Below, one piece after another: positions 1 to 9,712 of a stretch of 64,000 nt of DNA. The notes under the pieces were generated by a model. It was not told where the DNA came from. It made no database searches and saw nothing but the letters and a program-made list of their open reading frames with translations. Both the position numbers and the translations under genes were made by a program. Source of the stretch: a virus; the IMG/VR virus record IMGVR_UViG_3300021961_000085, positions 1-64,000 of that record. One strand, 5' to 3'. Position 1 is the first letter of the stretch; every line of letters begins with the position of its first letter.

Positions 1-1
1 G

Positions 2-766
2 ACAAATGGATTACACGTTCAAGCAAGTGCCAATAGAGGTAAAATAGCAGTTTCTGATAACGATACTGCTGCCTATATGATTGCAGAAAATTCTTTAGCA
101 TCATTTGGTAGACAAGATGCGTTAAGTACTAATAACTTAAACATAACCTCAGGTGGCAACGTCCTCATCGGCACTACTACTGATGGAGGTCAAAAACTAC
201 AAGTAAGTGGTAATGCTAAAGTAACTGGAGTGTTTTACACTGATTATGTTCAGACTCTAAGTGGCACATCAATAGACTTTAGACATCAAGATGCATCTAC
301 AATTATGCGTGTTGATACTGCAAATGCGAGAGTAGGTATCGGTACTACTAGTCCGGCTTACCCTCTACACGTTGAAGGTTTTATAGCATCAAATAATTCT
401 TCTAACGCATCTGGTCTTCTTGTAAGAAAGGCTGGATCAACAATAGGTTTTGTTGGACAATCAGGAGGGTGGGTAGGTGATACTACTGATGATCTAACTG
501 TTTCGGGCGAAACAGGTAAAAACATTAGATTCTATACTAATGGTAGTATTACTGAAAGAATGCGCATAACCTCTAACGGCAACGTAGGTATTGGTACTGC
601 TAGCCCAGCGCAAGAACTTGACGTATCAGGTGACATAAATGCAAGTGGAGATTATTATGCTAATGGAACACAAGGTTACACAGGAACAGTGACAATACAG
701 CAGCCTTCACCAAACCCACCAATCAACATAGACATACAGGGTGGAATTATAACAAACGTATATTAA
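2..766 (+). CDS. Tail fibre, C-terminal fragment (5' end beyond window)
   Basis: The frame is open from base 2, so this is the 3' part of a longer gene. The first in-window ATG at 77 is internal. Three or more repeats of the GNVGIGTTSP / GNVLIGTTTD type are each followed by a K/P-L-x-V-x-G strand, a pattern of phage and bacterial beta-structured fibres. The last ~40 residues (PSPNPPINIDIQGG) are a different terminal segment, and no peptidase S74 auto-chaperone domain is visible. The same repeats and frame type occur in the gene running off the right edge, so the two may be ends of one gene on a circular map. Role inferred: receptor-binding fibre. Confidence 0.85.
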   Translation, partial: TNGLHVQASANRGKIAVSDNDTAAYMIAENSLASFGRQDALSTNNLNITSGGNVLIGTTTDGGQKLQVSGNAKVTGVFYTDYVQTLSGTSIDFRHQDASTIMRVDTANARVGIGTTSPAYPLHVEGFIASNNSSNASGLLVRKAGSTIGFVGQSGGWVGDTTDDLTVSGETGKNIRFYTNGSITERMRITSNGNVGIGTASPAQELDVSGDINASGDYYANGTQGYTGTVTIQQPSPNPPINIDIQGGIITNVY

Positions 767-778
767 CAAATAAAAAAA

Positions 779-1084
779 ATGATAAATATTAACGATGTAG
801 TAGTACCTACCAAAGGAACAGGTAAGTACTTGAGCGTAAAAGTATTAAGCTTTGACTTAACACCAGAAAATGGCATATCTCTCTATTGGGCCATACATGC
901 TGAGAAAGTAGTAACAGAAACAGTAGACGAGGTTGAAACGCAGACTATTACACCAGCAGAAATGCTTTTAGAGGGAAACTTAAACTATCCTCAGTCTGAA
1001 TATGACAATTGGGGTACTGATGATTCTGTGGTTACAACGTGGGTAATGAATGAACTTGGAGTTACCGAGTTAGTTGCAGAGTAA
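779..1084 (+). CDS. Hypothetical protein following tail fibre
   Basis: 101 aa, acidic, with no recognised domain. It starts 12 nt after the fibre stop behind an A-rich leader (AAATAAAAAAA), typical of translation starts in this genome. Position right behind a receptor-binding protein suggests a fibre-associated or assembly role, but this is inference from context only. Confidence 0.7.
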   Translation: MININDVVVPTKGTGKYLSVKVLSFDLTPENGISLYWAIHAEKVVTETVDEVETQTITPAEMLLEGNLNYPQSEYDNWGTDDSVVTTWVMNELGVTELVAE

Positions 1085-1138
1085 AAAAGAAGAGAACTAC
1101 GTAATAGTATATAAGTAAACTTAAATTAAAATTATATT

Positions 1139-1381
1139 ATGGATTTAAAAATTAAAGACGAGCAACTTGCGAAGTTGCAAGGGTTAGTTAATCAGATTAA
1201 CAATCTGCAAATGGAATTAGGTCAAGTTGAGGCTAGAAAATACGATATTATAGGTTTTCTACCGTCAGTAAGAAAAGACTTAAATGACTTTCAAGCAGAG
1301 TTAGAAAAAGAGTACGGTAAGGTTAGTATTAATATCCAAGACGGTACTATCAAGCAGCCTGAAGATGAAGCTAATTCGTAA
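1139..1381 (+). CDS. Small coiled-coil protein
   Basis: 80 aa, predicted almost wholly helical. Residues 1-45 show heptad-like spacing of L/I (EQLAKLQGLVNQINNLQ). Function unknown. It lies between the fibre gene and the terminase genes in a run of small, nearly abutting genes. Its 3' end overlaps the next gene by 17 nt. Confidence 0.75.
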   Translation: MDLKIKDEQLAKLQGLVNQINNLQMELGQVEARKYDIIGFLPSVRKDLNDFQAELEKEYGKVSINIQDGTIKQPEDEANS

Positions 1382-1583
1382 GATTAGTATCGGAAAAGAC
1401 TATAAGAATGACGCAATGCATTACTCCGTAGGCCAAGAGGTTTACGGAGGGCATGTCATTTGCGATATAGTTGAAGACGAAACCAAGTACAGCATATACA
1501 TAAAAAAAGACGAAGAGGTTTTACCTTGGAAAGATTTTAATAAAAATATGGCTGTATCAGTTGAGTACAATCTAGAATACTAA
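1365..1583 (+). CDS. Hypothetical protein, 72 aa
   Basis: Starts inside the preceding gene (17-nt overlap). Its TAA at 1581-1583 shares one base with the ATG of the next gene, so translation is probably coupled. The composition (KYSIYIKKDEEVLPWKDF) suggests a small beta-rich fold. No family recognised. Confidence 0.7.
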   Translation: MKLIRKISIGKDYKNDAMHYSVGQEVYGGHVICDIVEDETKYSIYIKKDEEVLPWKDFNKNMAVSVEYNLEY

Positions 1584-2128
1584 TGAGAAGTACGTTTTAT
1601 TATTTAATAAAACCTAAAGGCGAAAGATACAACAACACAAAGAAAATAGGTGATAAGGAGCTGATACTAAACACCGAGATATTTAATCATCAGTATATTA
1701 GTAGACAAGCTATAGTCGTTGGACTACCTACGGAATTTGATACACCAATAAAGAAAGGTGACGAAATAATCGTTCACCATAACCTATTTAGAAGATGGCA
1801 CAATGCTAGAGGCAAAGAGAAAAATAGCACTGGCTATATAAATGAAGATCTTTATAAAGCTAGTGACGATCAAGTTTATGCATACAAAAGAGATGGTGTA
1901 TGGAAATCTTTACCAGGTTATACATTTGTAAAGCCAGTAGGAGATTTAATAGGAGAAGTTGTTCACTCAGATATTTACAACGAAGGAGATATAGTAGGCT
2001 ATAGGCCTGTAGGTGAATACGAGTTTACCATAGACGAAGAAAAACTATATAGACTTAAAACAGAATTTATTACAATTAAATATGAATATCAAGGAGAAGA
2101 AAAGCAACATAATAGAAGCTGGATATAA
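1583..2128 (+). CDS. Putative GroES-like beta-barrel protein
   Basis: 181 aa. The middle reads AIVVGLP...PIKKGDEIIVHHNLFRR and the end EYEFTIDEEKLYRLKTEFI. This resembles the order of a co-chaperonin barrel: a start strand, a K-x-GD-x-V/I turn, and a closing strand after the loop. It is about twice the length of GroES, with an insertion where the mobile loop and roof would lie. A clearer GroES lies at 55.4 kb next to GroEL, so this would be a second, divergent member or an unrelated barrel. The last 47 nt overlap the putative terminase small subunit gene. The fold call is tentative. Confidence 0.45.
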   Translation: MRSTFYYLIKPKGERYNNTKKIGDKELILNTEIFNHQYISRQAIVVGLPTEFDTPIKKGDEIIVHHNLFRRWHNARGKEKNSTGYINEDLYKASDDQVYAYKRDGVWKSLPGYTFVKPVGDLIGEVVHSDIYNEGDIVGYRPVGEYEFTIDEEKLYRLKTEFITIKYEYQGEEKQHNRSWI

Positions 2129-2357
2129 AGCAGTTGAAGAATTAATTAAAGTTGCTGAAGAAAAGATTATAACTAACACAGAAGACGACGTATCTGCCGA
2201 TAGATTAAAGAATGCAGCCGCTACAAAGAAATTAGCAATTTTTGACGCATTTGAAATACTAACAAGGATTGAGGAAGAAAAAGCCTTATTAGAAAATAAA
2301 ACTGTTGAAAAAACTAAAACTGCTTTTACTGGCTTTGCAGAAAGAAAGAGTAGATAA
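2082..2357 (+). CDS. Putative terminase small subunit
   Basis: 91 aa, helical, with a central motif ADRLKNAAATKKLAIFDAF followed by EILTRIEEEK. It lies immediately upstream of the large terminase subunit, sharing one base (TAA/ATG overlap), which is the usual place for the DNA-recognition small subunit. I recognise the motif as one seen upstream of terminases in environmental phages. No helix-turn-helix is obvious, so the call rests mainly on position. Confidence 0.5.
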   Translation: MNIKEKKSNIIEAGYKAVEELIKVAEEKIITNTEDDVSADRLKNAAATKKLAIFDAFEILTRIEEEKALLENKTVEKTKTAFTGFAERKSR

Positions 2358-4570
2358 TGTACGAGCAAAGTTTAGTTAAAACCATAGAGCCAATACGTAT
2401 AAACACGCTCAAAAGACTTAATAAGTCTAAAAGTTGGGAGTATGGTTATAATAAAGAGCACGACATTGTTGTTATAAGTAAAACTGGTCAGATAGGTGAA
2501 GTAATAGAAATACAAAATCTAAAGATCGCATTGCCACCAGTGCCTAAGGAGGTTAAACGCTGGGATAATAACAAATGGAACGTAGAGGATCTTCCTAAAG
2601 ACTTAGCAAATATTAAGACTATATTTGACTGGAGAAACCTGCCTGATAATTTCAAAGAACAATGGGTTGATTATATTGAAGGCGAGTTTAGAAAAAGAGA
2701 GGAAGGCTTTTGGTTTTACAATAATAGCAAGCCAACGTATATAACAGGTAGCCACTATATGTATTTGCAGTGGTCCAAAATTGACGTAGGCAAGCCAGAT
2801 TATAGAGAAGCAAATAGATTGTTCTTTATCTTTTGGGAAGCATGTAAAGCTGATAACAGATCTTATGGTATGTGCTATCTTAAGAATCGACGCTCAGGAT
2901 TTTCGTTCATGGCTTCCAGTGAAACAGTTAGTTTAGCTACAATAACATCAGACTCTAGATATGGCATACTGTCTAAGTCTGGTAGTGACGCTAAAAAGAT
3001 GTTCACCGACAAGGTAGTTCCAATATCAATTAACTACCCTTTCTTCTTTAAACCGATACAAGATGGTATGGATAGGCCAAAGACAGAATTAGCTTATCGT
3101 GTGCCAGCAAGTAAAATAACTAGAAAAAGAATGTCATCATCTGAGCAGCTCGAAGAGATGCAAGGACTTGACACAACAATAGACTGGAAAAACACAGGTG
3201 ATAACTCGTATGACGGTGAAAAGCTTTCACTATTAATTCATGATGAGGCCGGTAAGTGGGAGAAACCAGAAAACATATTGAATAACTGGAGGGTAACAAA
3301 AACAACCCTCAGGCTTGGTAGCAGAGTAGTAGGTAAGTGCATGATGGGTTCAACATCAAACGCTTTAGATAAAGGAGGATCAAACTTCAAAAAGCTCTAC
3401 AACGAATCAGACGTTACCAAGAGAAATAAAAATGGACAAACAAGCTCAGGCTTGTATTCTTTGTTTATACCAATGGAGTGGAACTATGAAGGTTTCATGG
3501 ACGAATATGGTTATCCTGTATTTGACACTCCAGATAAACCAGTCAAAGCACCAGATGGTGGAGAGATAGAGGTTGGAGTTATTGAGCATTGGGTTAATGA
3601 GGCCGATGGTTTAAGAAATGATCCAGATTCATTAAATGAATTTTACAGACAGTTTCCTAGATCAGAAGAGCATGCATTTAGAGATGAAACAAAGAACAGT
3701 ATATTTAACTTAACTAAAATATACGAACAGATAGATTACAACGAGGAGATGGCAAGACCTATTAAAGGTAACTTTCAATGGGTTAATGGCGTAAAAGATA
3801 CAAAAGTATTATTTGTGCCTGATAATAGTAGTGGACGATTTAACGTATCATGGGTGCCGAGCGTGCACTTGCAAAACAAAATGATTACGAAAAATGGTTT
3901 AAAATATCCTAGCAACGAACATATAGGAGCTTTTGGATGTGACTCATACGATATATCAGGAACAGTAGATGGTAGAGGTTCTAAAGGCGCGTTGCACGGT
4001 CTTACTAAGTTTAGTATGGAAGATGCACCGCCAAATACATTCTTTTTAGAATATATAGCTAGACCTCAAACATCAGAGATATTCTTTGAAGACGTATTAA
4101 TGGCATTAGTGTTTTACGGCATGCCACTATTAGCAGAGAATAATAAACCAAGATTATTGTACTATTTAAAGAGAAGAGGATATAGAGGCTACTCAATGAA
4201 TAGGCCAGATAAGACTTGGAACAAACTTTCAGTTGCAGAAAAAGAAATTGGTGGTATACCAAACTCAAGTGAGGATATTAAGCAAGCTCACGCATCAGCA
4301 ATTGAAAGCTATATCACTAGCTACGTAGGTTTACAAGAAAATGGAGACTACGGCAATATAAGTTTTAATAGAACGCTAAATGATTGGGCTAGATTTGACA
4401 TAAACAAAAGAACGCAGTTTGACGCTACTATTAGCTCAGGACTTGCGATCATGGCTTGCAATAGGCACATGTATGAGCCGAAGGCACAAAAGACAACTAC
4501 AACTTTAAATTTTGGATTTACTAAATACAATAACAAAGGAACACTATCAAAAATAATTGACAATGATTAA
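2357..4570 (+). CDS. terL: Terminase large subunit
   Basis: 737 aa ATPase/nuclease that pumps DNA into the prohead and cuts it. An atypical Walker A (KNRRSGFSF) lies near residue 178. Walker B is LLIHDEAG near 291, with D-E as the catalytic pair. The C-terminal RNase H-like nuclease begins with GAFGCDSYDISG near 528, where the first metal-binding Asp sits. Length is at the long end for TerL. The stop overlaps the portal ATG region by 14 nt, so packaging motor and portal are translationally coupled. Confidence 0.92.
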   Translation: MYEQSLVKTIEPIRINTLKRLNKSKSWEYGYNKEHDIVVISKTGQIGEVIEIQNLKIALPPVPKEVKRWDNNKWNVEDLPKDLANIKTIFDWRNLPDNFKEQWVDYIEGEFRKREEGFWFYNNSKPTYITGSHYMYLQWSKIDVGKPDYREANRLFFIFWEACKADNRSYGMCYLKNRRSGFSFMASSETVSLATITSDSRYGILSKSGSDAKKMFTDKVVPISINYPFFFKPIQDGMDRPKTELAYRVPASKITRKRMSSSEQLEEMQGLDTTIDWKNTGDNSYDGEKLSLLIHDEAGKWEKPENILNNWRVTKTTLRLGSRVVGKCMMGSTSNALDKGGSNFKKLYNESDVTKRNKNGQTSSGLYSLFIPMEWNYEGFMDEYGYPVFDTPDKPVKAPDGGEIEVGVIEHWVNEADGLRNDPDSLNEFYRQFPRSEEHAFRDETKNSIFNLTKIYEQIDYNEEMARPIKGNFQWVNGVKDTKVLFVPDNSSGRFNVSWVPSVHLQNKMITKNGLKYPSNEHIGAFGCDSYDISGTVDGRGSKGALHGLTKFSMEDAPPNTFFLEYIARPQTSEIFFEDVLMALVFYGMPLLAENNKPRLLYYLKRRGYRGYSMNRPDKTWNKLSVAEKEIGGIPNSSEDIKQAHASAIESYITSYVGLQENGDYGNISFNRTLNDWARFDINKRTQFDATISSGLAIMACNRHMYEPKAQKTTTTLNFGFTKYNNKGTLSKIIDND

Positions 4571-6980
4571 AACTAAAACTAAATCCGTTTTTCCTAGTCA
4601 GGCAGTGCCTGATGAAGAGAAGTCAAGCTTAGACTACGGACTTCAGGTTGCTAAAGCAATCGAGGCGGAGTGGTTAAATAGAGATGGTGGTACTTCTAGA
4701 TATTACGACGCTAAGAATAGATTTCACGAGCTCAGGTTATATGCTAGGGGCGAACAATCTATACAAAAGTATAAAGATGAATTATCTATAAATGGTGACT
4801 TGTCTTATTTAAACTTAGACTGGAAACCAGTACCTATTATTCCTAAATTTGTAGATATTGTAGTTAATGGTATTTCAGAAAGACTATACAAAGTAAAAGC
4901 TTTTTCTCAAGATCCGGGTTCTATAAAGAAAAGAACAGACTACGTTGAGGCAATGCTTGAGGATATGCAGTTTAAGACATTTAAACAAACTGTACAACAA
5001 GAGGTTGGTGTTAATACATTTAATAACGATCCTGACAAACTGCCTCAAGATGAAGACGAGCTTTCTGTGCACATGCAACTAGAGTATAAGCAAGGTATAG
5101 AGATAGCTCAGGAAGAGGCATTAGATAATATATTTAACTTAAATAAATATAGTTTAATAAAGAAAAGATTAGATTATGACTTAACAGTCCTTGGTATTGC
5201 TTGCGTGAAAAACGGATTTAATACTGCTGAAGGAATTACAATCGAATATGTTGATCCTTCTAATATTGTATATTCGTATAGCGAATCTCCTTATTTTGAT
5301 GACATGTACTATGTAGGAGAAGTAAGAAGAATAACTGTTACACAGCTAAAGAAGCAATTTCCTGATTTGACGATAGAGCAAATAGAAGAAATAGAAAGCA
5401 AGTATGAGTCTTCCAATAATGATAGATTTAATTATTATCCAGAGCATCGCCAAGATAAAGATTACGTAAATGTTTTGTTTTTCGAATATAAAACGTTTAA
5501 CAATCAAGTATATAAAATTAAAGAAACTGCCACTGGAGCCGAGAAGGTTATACAAAAGGCAGATACGTTTAATCCACCAAAAGATCAAAGATCTAGATTC
5601 GATAGAGTATCAAGATCTATTGAAGTGTTATACAGTGGTGCTAAATTATTAGGGCACGACATAATGTTGGATTGGAGATTAAACGAGAATATGACTAGAC
5701 CAAAGTCTGACATTACTAAAGTAGCTATGAGCTACAGTATAGTAGCTCCGAGAATATATAAAGGAAGACCTGAGTCACTCGTTAGCAGAATGATGACATT
5801 TGCTGACATGATTCAATTAACGCATTTAAAGCTACAACAGGTAATGTCTCGCATGGTACCAGACGGAGTTTATTTAGACGCCGACGGTATTGCTGAAATA
5901 GATCTAGGTAATGGAACAAACTACAATCCGCAAGAAGCATTAAACATGTACTTCCAAACTGGTAGCATCATTGGTAGATCAATGACTCAGGACGGAGATT
6001 TTAACAATGCTCGTATACCTATTCAAGAGCTACAGACAAGCGGAGGTAATGCCAAAATCAGTGCGTTGATTAACTCTTATAACTACTATCTACAGATGAT
6101 AAGAGATGTGACAGGACTGAACGAAGCAAGAGATGGTAGCAAGCCAAATGAGACATCGTTGGTAGGACTACAAAAGCTAGCTGCTGCAAATTCAAACGTA
6201 GCTACAAAGCATATCCAAGATGGCGGCTTGTACTTGACATTGAAAACTGCAGAAGCTTGCTCGCTTAGAATATCTGACGTTTTAGAATTCTCAAACTCTC
6301 AAAATCAATTTATACAATCTTTAGGTAGATTTAACGTTGGAACGCTTACTGAAGTTGCACAACTACACCTACACGACTTTGGCATATTCTTAGAGATAGA
6401 ACCAGACGAAGAAGATAGAAGTAGATTAGAGAACAACATACAAATGGCGCTGCAACAGCAAGCAATAAATCTTGAAGACGCTATTGATATTAGGGAGGTT
6501 AGAAATACTAAGCTAGCTAATCAAGTACTTAAAGTGCGCAAAATCAAGAAGTTAGCGCTTGATCAGCAGATGAAAGAAAGAAACATTCAAATGCAAGCTC
6601 AAGCAAATCAACAGTCTTCAAGAGTAGCAGCAGAAGCAGAAATGCAGAAACAACAAGCACTAGCATCTACTGAAGTTCAGATTGAAGAAGCAAAAGCTCA
6701 GTTTGAAATAATGAAGATGGAAAGACAAGCAGCAATTAAGTTTGATTTGATGGAAAAAGAATTTGCATTAAACATGCAACTTAAAGATGCGGAAAGTCGA
6801 GTGATTAATGATAAAGAGAAATACAAAGAAGATCGCAAAGATGAAAGAACAAAAATTCAAGCATCTCAGCAGTCTGAATTAATAGAACAAAGAAAAAATA
6901 ATCTACCGCCAAAAAAGTTTGAGTCAGCAGGATTTGACAATTTAGGTGGATTTGACTTGGAACAATTTGAACCAAGATAA
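4557..6980 (+). CDS. Portal protein
   Basis: 807 aa, directly after TerL with a 14-nt overlap, which is the standard portal position. The N-terminal two thirds have the mixed helical/strand composition of podovirus portals (for example VPIIPKFVDIVVNGISERL, then PSNIVYSYSESPY). The last ~170 residues are a Q/K/E-rich helix (from about residue 640), which could form the long C-terminal barrel that projects into the capsid. Forms the dodecameric DNA channel. Confidence 0.85.
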   Translation: MTMIKTKTKSVFPSQAVPDEEKSSLDYGLQVAKAIEAEWLNRDGGTSRYYDAKNRFHELRLYARGEQSIQKYKDELSINGDLSYLNLDWKPVPIIPKFVDIVVNGISERLYKVKAFSQDPGSIKKRTDYVEAMLEDMQFKTFKQTVQQEVGVNTFNNDPDKLPQDEDELSVHMQLEYKQGIEIAQEEALDNIFNLNKYSLIKKRLDYDLTVLGIACVKNGFNTAEGITIEYVDPSNIVYSYSESPYFDDMYYVGEVRRITVTQLKKQFPDLTIEQIEEIESKYESSNNDRFNYYPEHRQDKDYVNVLFFEYKTFNNQVYKIKETATGAEKVIQKADTFNPPKDQRSRFDRVSRSIEVLYSGAKLLGHDIMLDWRLNENMTRPKSDITKVAMSYSIVAPRIYKGRPESLVSRMMTFADMIQLTHLKLQQVMSRMVPDGVYLDADGIAEIDLGNGTNYNPQEALNMYFQTGSIIGRSMTQDGDFNNARIPIQELQTSGGNAKISALINSYNYYLQMIRDVTGLNEARDGSKPNETSLVGLQKLAAANSNVATKHIQDGGLYLTLKTAEACSLRISDVLEFSNSQNQFIQSLGRFNVGTLTEVAQLHLHDFGIFLEIEPDEEDRSRLENNIQMALQQQAINLEDAIDIREVRNTKLANQVLKVRKIKKLALDQQMKERNIQMQAQANQQSSRVAAEAEMQKQQALASTEVQIEEAKAQFEIMKMERQAAIKFDLMEKEFALNMQLKDAESRVINDKEKYKEDRKDERTKIQASQQSELIEQRKNNLPPKKFESAGFDNLGGFDLEQFEPR

Positions 6981-7012
6981 TTTTTAAACAATCATTTTTA
7001 TAGTATTTTATT

Positions 7013-8158
7013 ATGGAAGAAAACATAGAAGAACAAGTTGTTGATAACCAAGAGTTAACAAACGAAGTTCAAGAAGAACAACCAAAAACAACGCAGGTTT
7101 TAGAAGATGGTACTTATAGAGTAGATCTATCTATAGCAAGCGAAGAGCCGACTGAGGCAGTACAACCAGAACCAGAAGTTGAAGCAGTTCAAGAGCAACC
7201 AGAAGAACAGGATGTTCCTGTCGTTGAGGAAGTTATTGACGAGCCTGAGACTGAAGTTCAAGTAGAGCAAACAATCGAAGAACCTCAACGTGAAGAGGTT
7301 ATTGAAACATCTAGCCAGCCACAATTAAGCGTGCCAGAGGGAATTCAAAAGTTAATTGACTTTATGGATGAGACTGGTGGAACTATTGAGGACTACGCTA
7401 GATTAAATGCTGATTACAGTGGAGTAGACGATAAAGCTTTACTAGCAGAGTACTACAAGTCGACTAAGCCTCACTTAACCCGTGACGAAATCGATTTTAT
7501 TATTGAAGATAAATTTCAATACGATGAAGACATGGATGACGAGAGGGATATAAGAAGAAAGCAACTCGCTTACAAAGAAGAAATCGCACACGCTAAAAGC
7601 CACTTAGAGGGCATGAAGTCTAAGTACTACCAGGAACTTAAGTTAGGTTCTAAGTTAACTAAAGACCAACAACAAGCTATCGAATTCTTTAATAGATATA
7701 ACGAGGAGCAAAAACAGGTAGAAGAACTAACTACCAAGCAGCAGCAACACTTCAACGAACAAACGAACAAAGTGTTTAACCAAGATTTCAAAGGTTTTGA
7801 TTTTAAAGTTGGTGACAGAAAATTTCGTTATAATGTTAAAGATGTAGCTGAGACAAAAGAAGCTCAAAGCAACGTATTCAACGCTTTTAGTAAGTATGTT
7901 GACAATAACAATTTGTTAAGCGATGCTAAAGGCTATCATAAGTCTCTATATGCTGCAAGAAACCCAGATGCTCTAGCGAATCATTTTTATGAGCAAGGCA
8001 AAGCCGATGCAATAAAAGAAATGACATCACAGGCCAAGAATATTAATGTCGACAATAGAAAAACAACTGACGGATTTATTCAAGCTGGTGGTGCTAAGGT
8101 TAGAGTAGTTAGTGGTGAAAATAGTTCAAGCACAAAATTAAGATTAAAAAACTATTAA
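7013..8158 (+). CDS. Capsid scaffolding protein
   Basis: 381 aa. The N-terminal ~110 residues are disordered and very acidic with E/Q/P/V repeats (EEQPEEQDVPVVEE). The rest is a charged helical region with coiled-coil character (residues 175-250). The order portal - acidic helical protein - major capsid protein is the classic scaffold position. A short basic C-terminus (TKLRLKNY) fits binding to the capsid shell. Starts 32 nt after the portal gene with an AT-rich leader. Confidence 0.75.
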   Translation: MEENIEEQVVDNQELTNEVQEEQPKTTQVLEDGTYRVDLSIASEEPTEAVQPEPEVEAVQEQPEEQDVPVVEEVIDEPETEVQVEQTIEEPQREEVIETSSQPQLSVPEGIQKLIDFMDETGGTIEDYARLNADYSGVDDKALLAEYYKSTKPHLTRDEIDFIIEDKFQYDEDMDDERDIRRKQLAYKEEIAHAKSHLEGMKSKYYQELKLGSKLTKDQQQAIEFFNRYNEEQKQVEELTTKQQQHFNEQTNKVFNQDFKGFDFKVGDRKFRYNVKDVAETKEAQSNVFNAFSKYVDNNNLLSDAKGYHKSLYAARNPDALANHFYEQGKADAIKEMTSQAKNINVDNRKTTDGFIQAGGAKVRVVSGENSSSTKLRLKNY

Positions 8159-8176
8159 AACTAAAAACAAAAAATT

Positions 8177-9640
8177 ATGGCAACTAATGTAAGTTTTGCA
8201 GGACCAGCAGCCGCTGGCGTAGTAAGCCCTGCATACAAAAAAATGACCCTAGCGTCTAACTATTTAGACTTTACTTCTAGTGATGTCTTTGGAGACAGCA
8301 CAAGCGTATCTGGCTGGGCGCAGCAATATCTACCAGATCTTTATGCTGAAGAGGTAGATCGTTACGGAAATAGAACCATCTCTGGGTTCTTGGCAATGTT
8401 AAGCGCAGAAATGCCTTTGCAGTCTGATCAAGTTATTTGGTCTGAGCAAGGCCGCTTGCACTTAGCTTATACTGCAACAGTAGCTACTGCTACCGGTGCG
8501 GTTAGTGCGTGTAAGAATATAGATACTGCAGCTTCTGAAACGCACGCAGTACGTGTTGGAGCAACAGTAGTATGTGAAGTTAGTGGAACAGCAGCTTCTA
8601 CACCAGTTGTATTTAAAGGTTTAGTAACTGTGGCTGACTCTTCAGCTAATACTCTTACTATTCGTCCTTATGGCGCTGAGCACATGGACGATCTTACTGG
8701 TGTTTCTGCCGTGACTGATGGTACTATTAAGTTCTTCGTATATGGTTCTGAATTTGGAAAAGGAACTGACACTATGGCTGAATCAATTGAGCCTAGCTTC
8801 AAGACTTTTACAAATCGCCCAATGATAATTAAAGATCACTTCCAAGTTAACGGTTCTGACACTGCTCAGATTGGATGGGTTGAAGTAGCTGGTGAGTCTG
8901 GTAACGGTGGTTACTTATGGTATTTGAAGGCTGCTGGCGATACTCGCACTCGCTTCAATGATTACTTAGAAATGACTATGGTTGAAGCTGAAGAAGCTGC
9001 TGCGTCTTCAGGAGTTGGAGTTGCAGGAACTGAAGGTTTATTCTCTGCAATTGAGAACCGTGGTATCGTGGCTACTAATTTATTAGATACTGCTACTCCT
9101 ATAGCAGATCAATTAGATGAATTTGATTCATTATTATCTGAATTAGATAAGCAAGGTGCTATTGAAGAAAATATGCTTTTCTTGAACAGAACAGCTAATC
9201 TTCAATTCGACGACATGCTTGCTGGTGTTTCTTTAGGATCTCAAGGTGGTACTGCTTATGGAGTATTTGAAAACTCTGAAGATATGGCCTTGAACTTAGG
9301 ATTCAGTGGTTTCCGTCGTGGTTCTTACGACTTCTACAAGACTGATTGGAAGTATTTGAACGATGCGTCTACTCGTGGACTTACTGGAGGTATTGATGGT
9401 GTATTAGTTCCTGCTGGTACTTCTTCAGTTTATGATCAAATGGTTGGAGCTAATGTTCGTCGTCCATTCTTGCACGTACGTTATAGAGCTTCTCAAGCTG
9501 ACGATCGCAAGCTTAAATCTTGGGTTACTGGTTCAGTTGGAGGTGCAATGTCATCTGGTATAGATAAAATGGAAATCCATTACTTATCTGAAAGATGTCT
9601 AGTAGTTCAAGCTGCTAATAACTTCGTATTACTTAAGTAA
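8177..9640 (+). CDS. Major capsid protein
   Basis: 487 aa. It follows the scaffold and has a visibly different, more GC-balanced codon pattern (GGT, CGT, GCT enriched), as expected for the most highly expressed virion protein. Features include WAQQYLPDLYAEEVDRYGNR near residue 40 and a region with E-loop-like composition. It ends in a beta-rich VVQAANNFVLLK. HK97-type fold is assumed for a tailed phage, not shown. A strong hairpin directly after the stop may set its expression level. Confidence 0.85.
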   Translation: MATNVSFAGPAAAGVVSPAYKKMTLASNYLDFTSSDVFGDSTSVSGWAQQYLPDLYAEEVDRYGNRTISGFLAMLSAEMPLQSDQVIWSEQGRLHLAYTATVATATGAVSACKNIDTAASETHAVRVGATVVCEVSGTAASTPVVFKGLVTVADSSANTLTIRPYGAEHMDDLTGVSAVTDGTIKFFVYGSEFGKGTDTMAESIEPSFKTFTNRPMIIKDHFQVNGSDTAQIGWVEVAGESGNGGYLWYLKAAGDTRTRFNDYLEMTMVEAEEAAASSGVGVAGTEGLFSAIENRGIVATNLLDTATPIADQLDEFDSLLSELDKQGAIEENMLFLNRTANLQFDDMLAGVSLGSQGGTAYGVFENSEDMALNLGFSGFRRGSYDFYKTDWKYLNDASTRGLTGGIDGVLVPAGTSSVYDQMVGANVRRPFLHVRYRASQADDRKLKSWVTGSVGGAMSSGIDKMEIHYLSERCLVVQAANNFVLLK

Positions 9641-9657
9641 TGCAATAGTAAAGATAA

Positions 9658-9675
9658 AGGCGCCTTCGGGCGCCT
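9658..9675 (+). terminator. Hairpin after major capsid gene
   Basis: AGGCGCC-TTCG-GGCGCCT is a perfect 7-bp stem with a UUCG-type tetraloop, 18 nt after the capsid stop. Flanking AAAGA/TCTTT can extend it. The downstream strand is T-rich rather than a pure T tract. Likely a partial terminator or mRNA 3'-end stabiliser that raises capsid transcript over downstream genes. Confidence 0.75.
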
Positions 9676-9712
9676 ACGTCTTTATAATTTTAAATTATTA
9701 TTATATATTATT

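Noticed and set aside
2045-2368. 107-aa minus-strand frame
   Set aside because: Antisense to the small terminase gene in a plus-strand operon.
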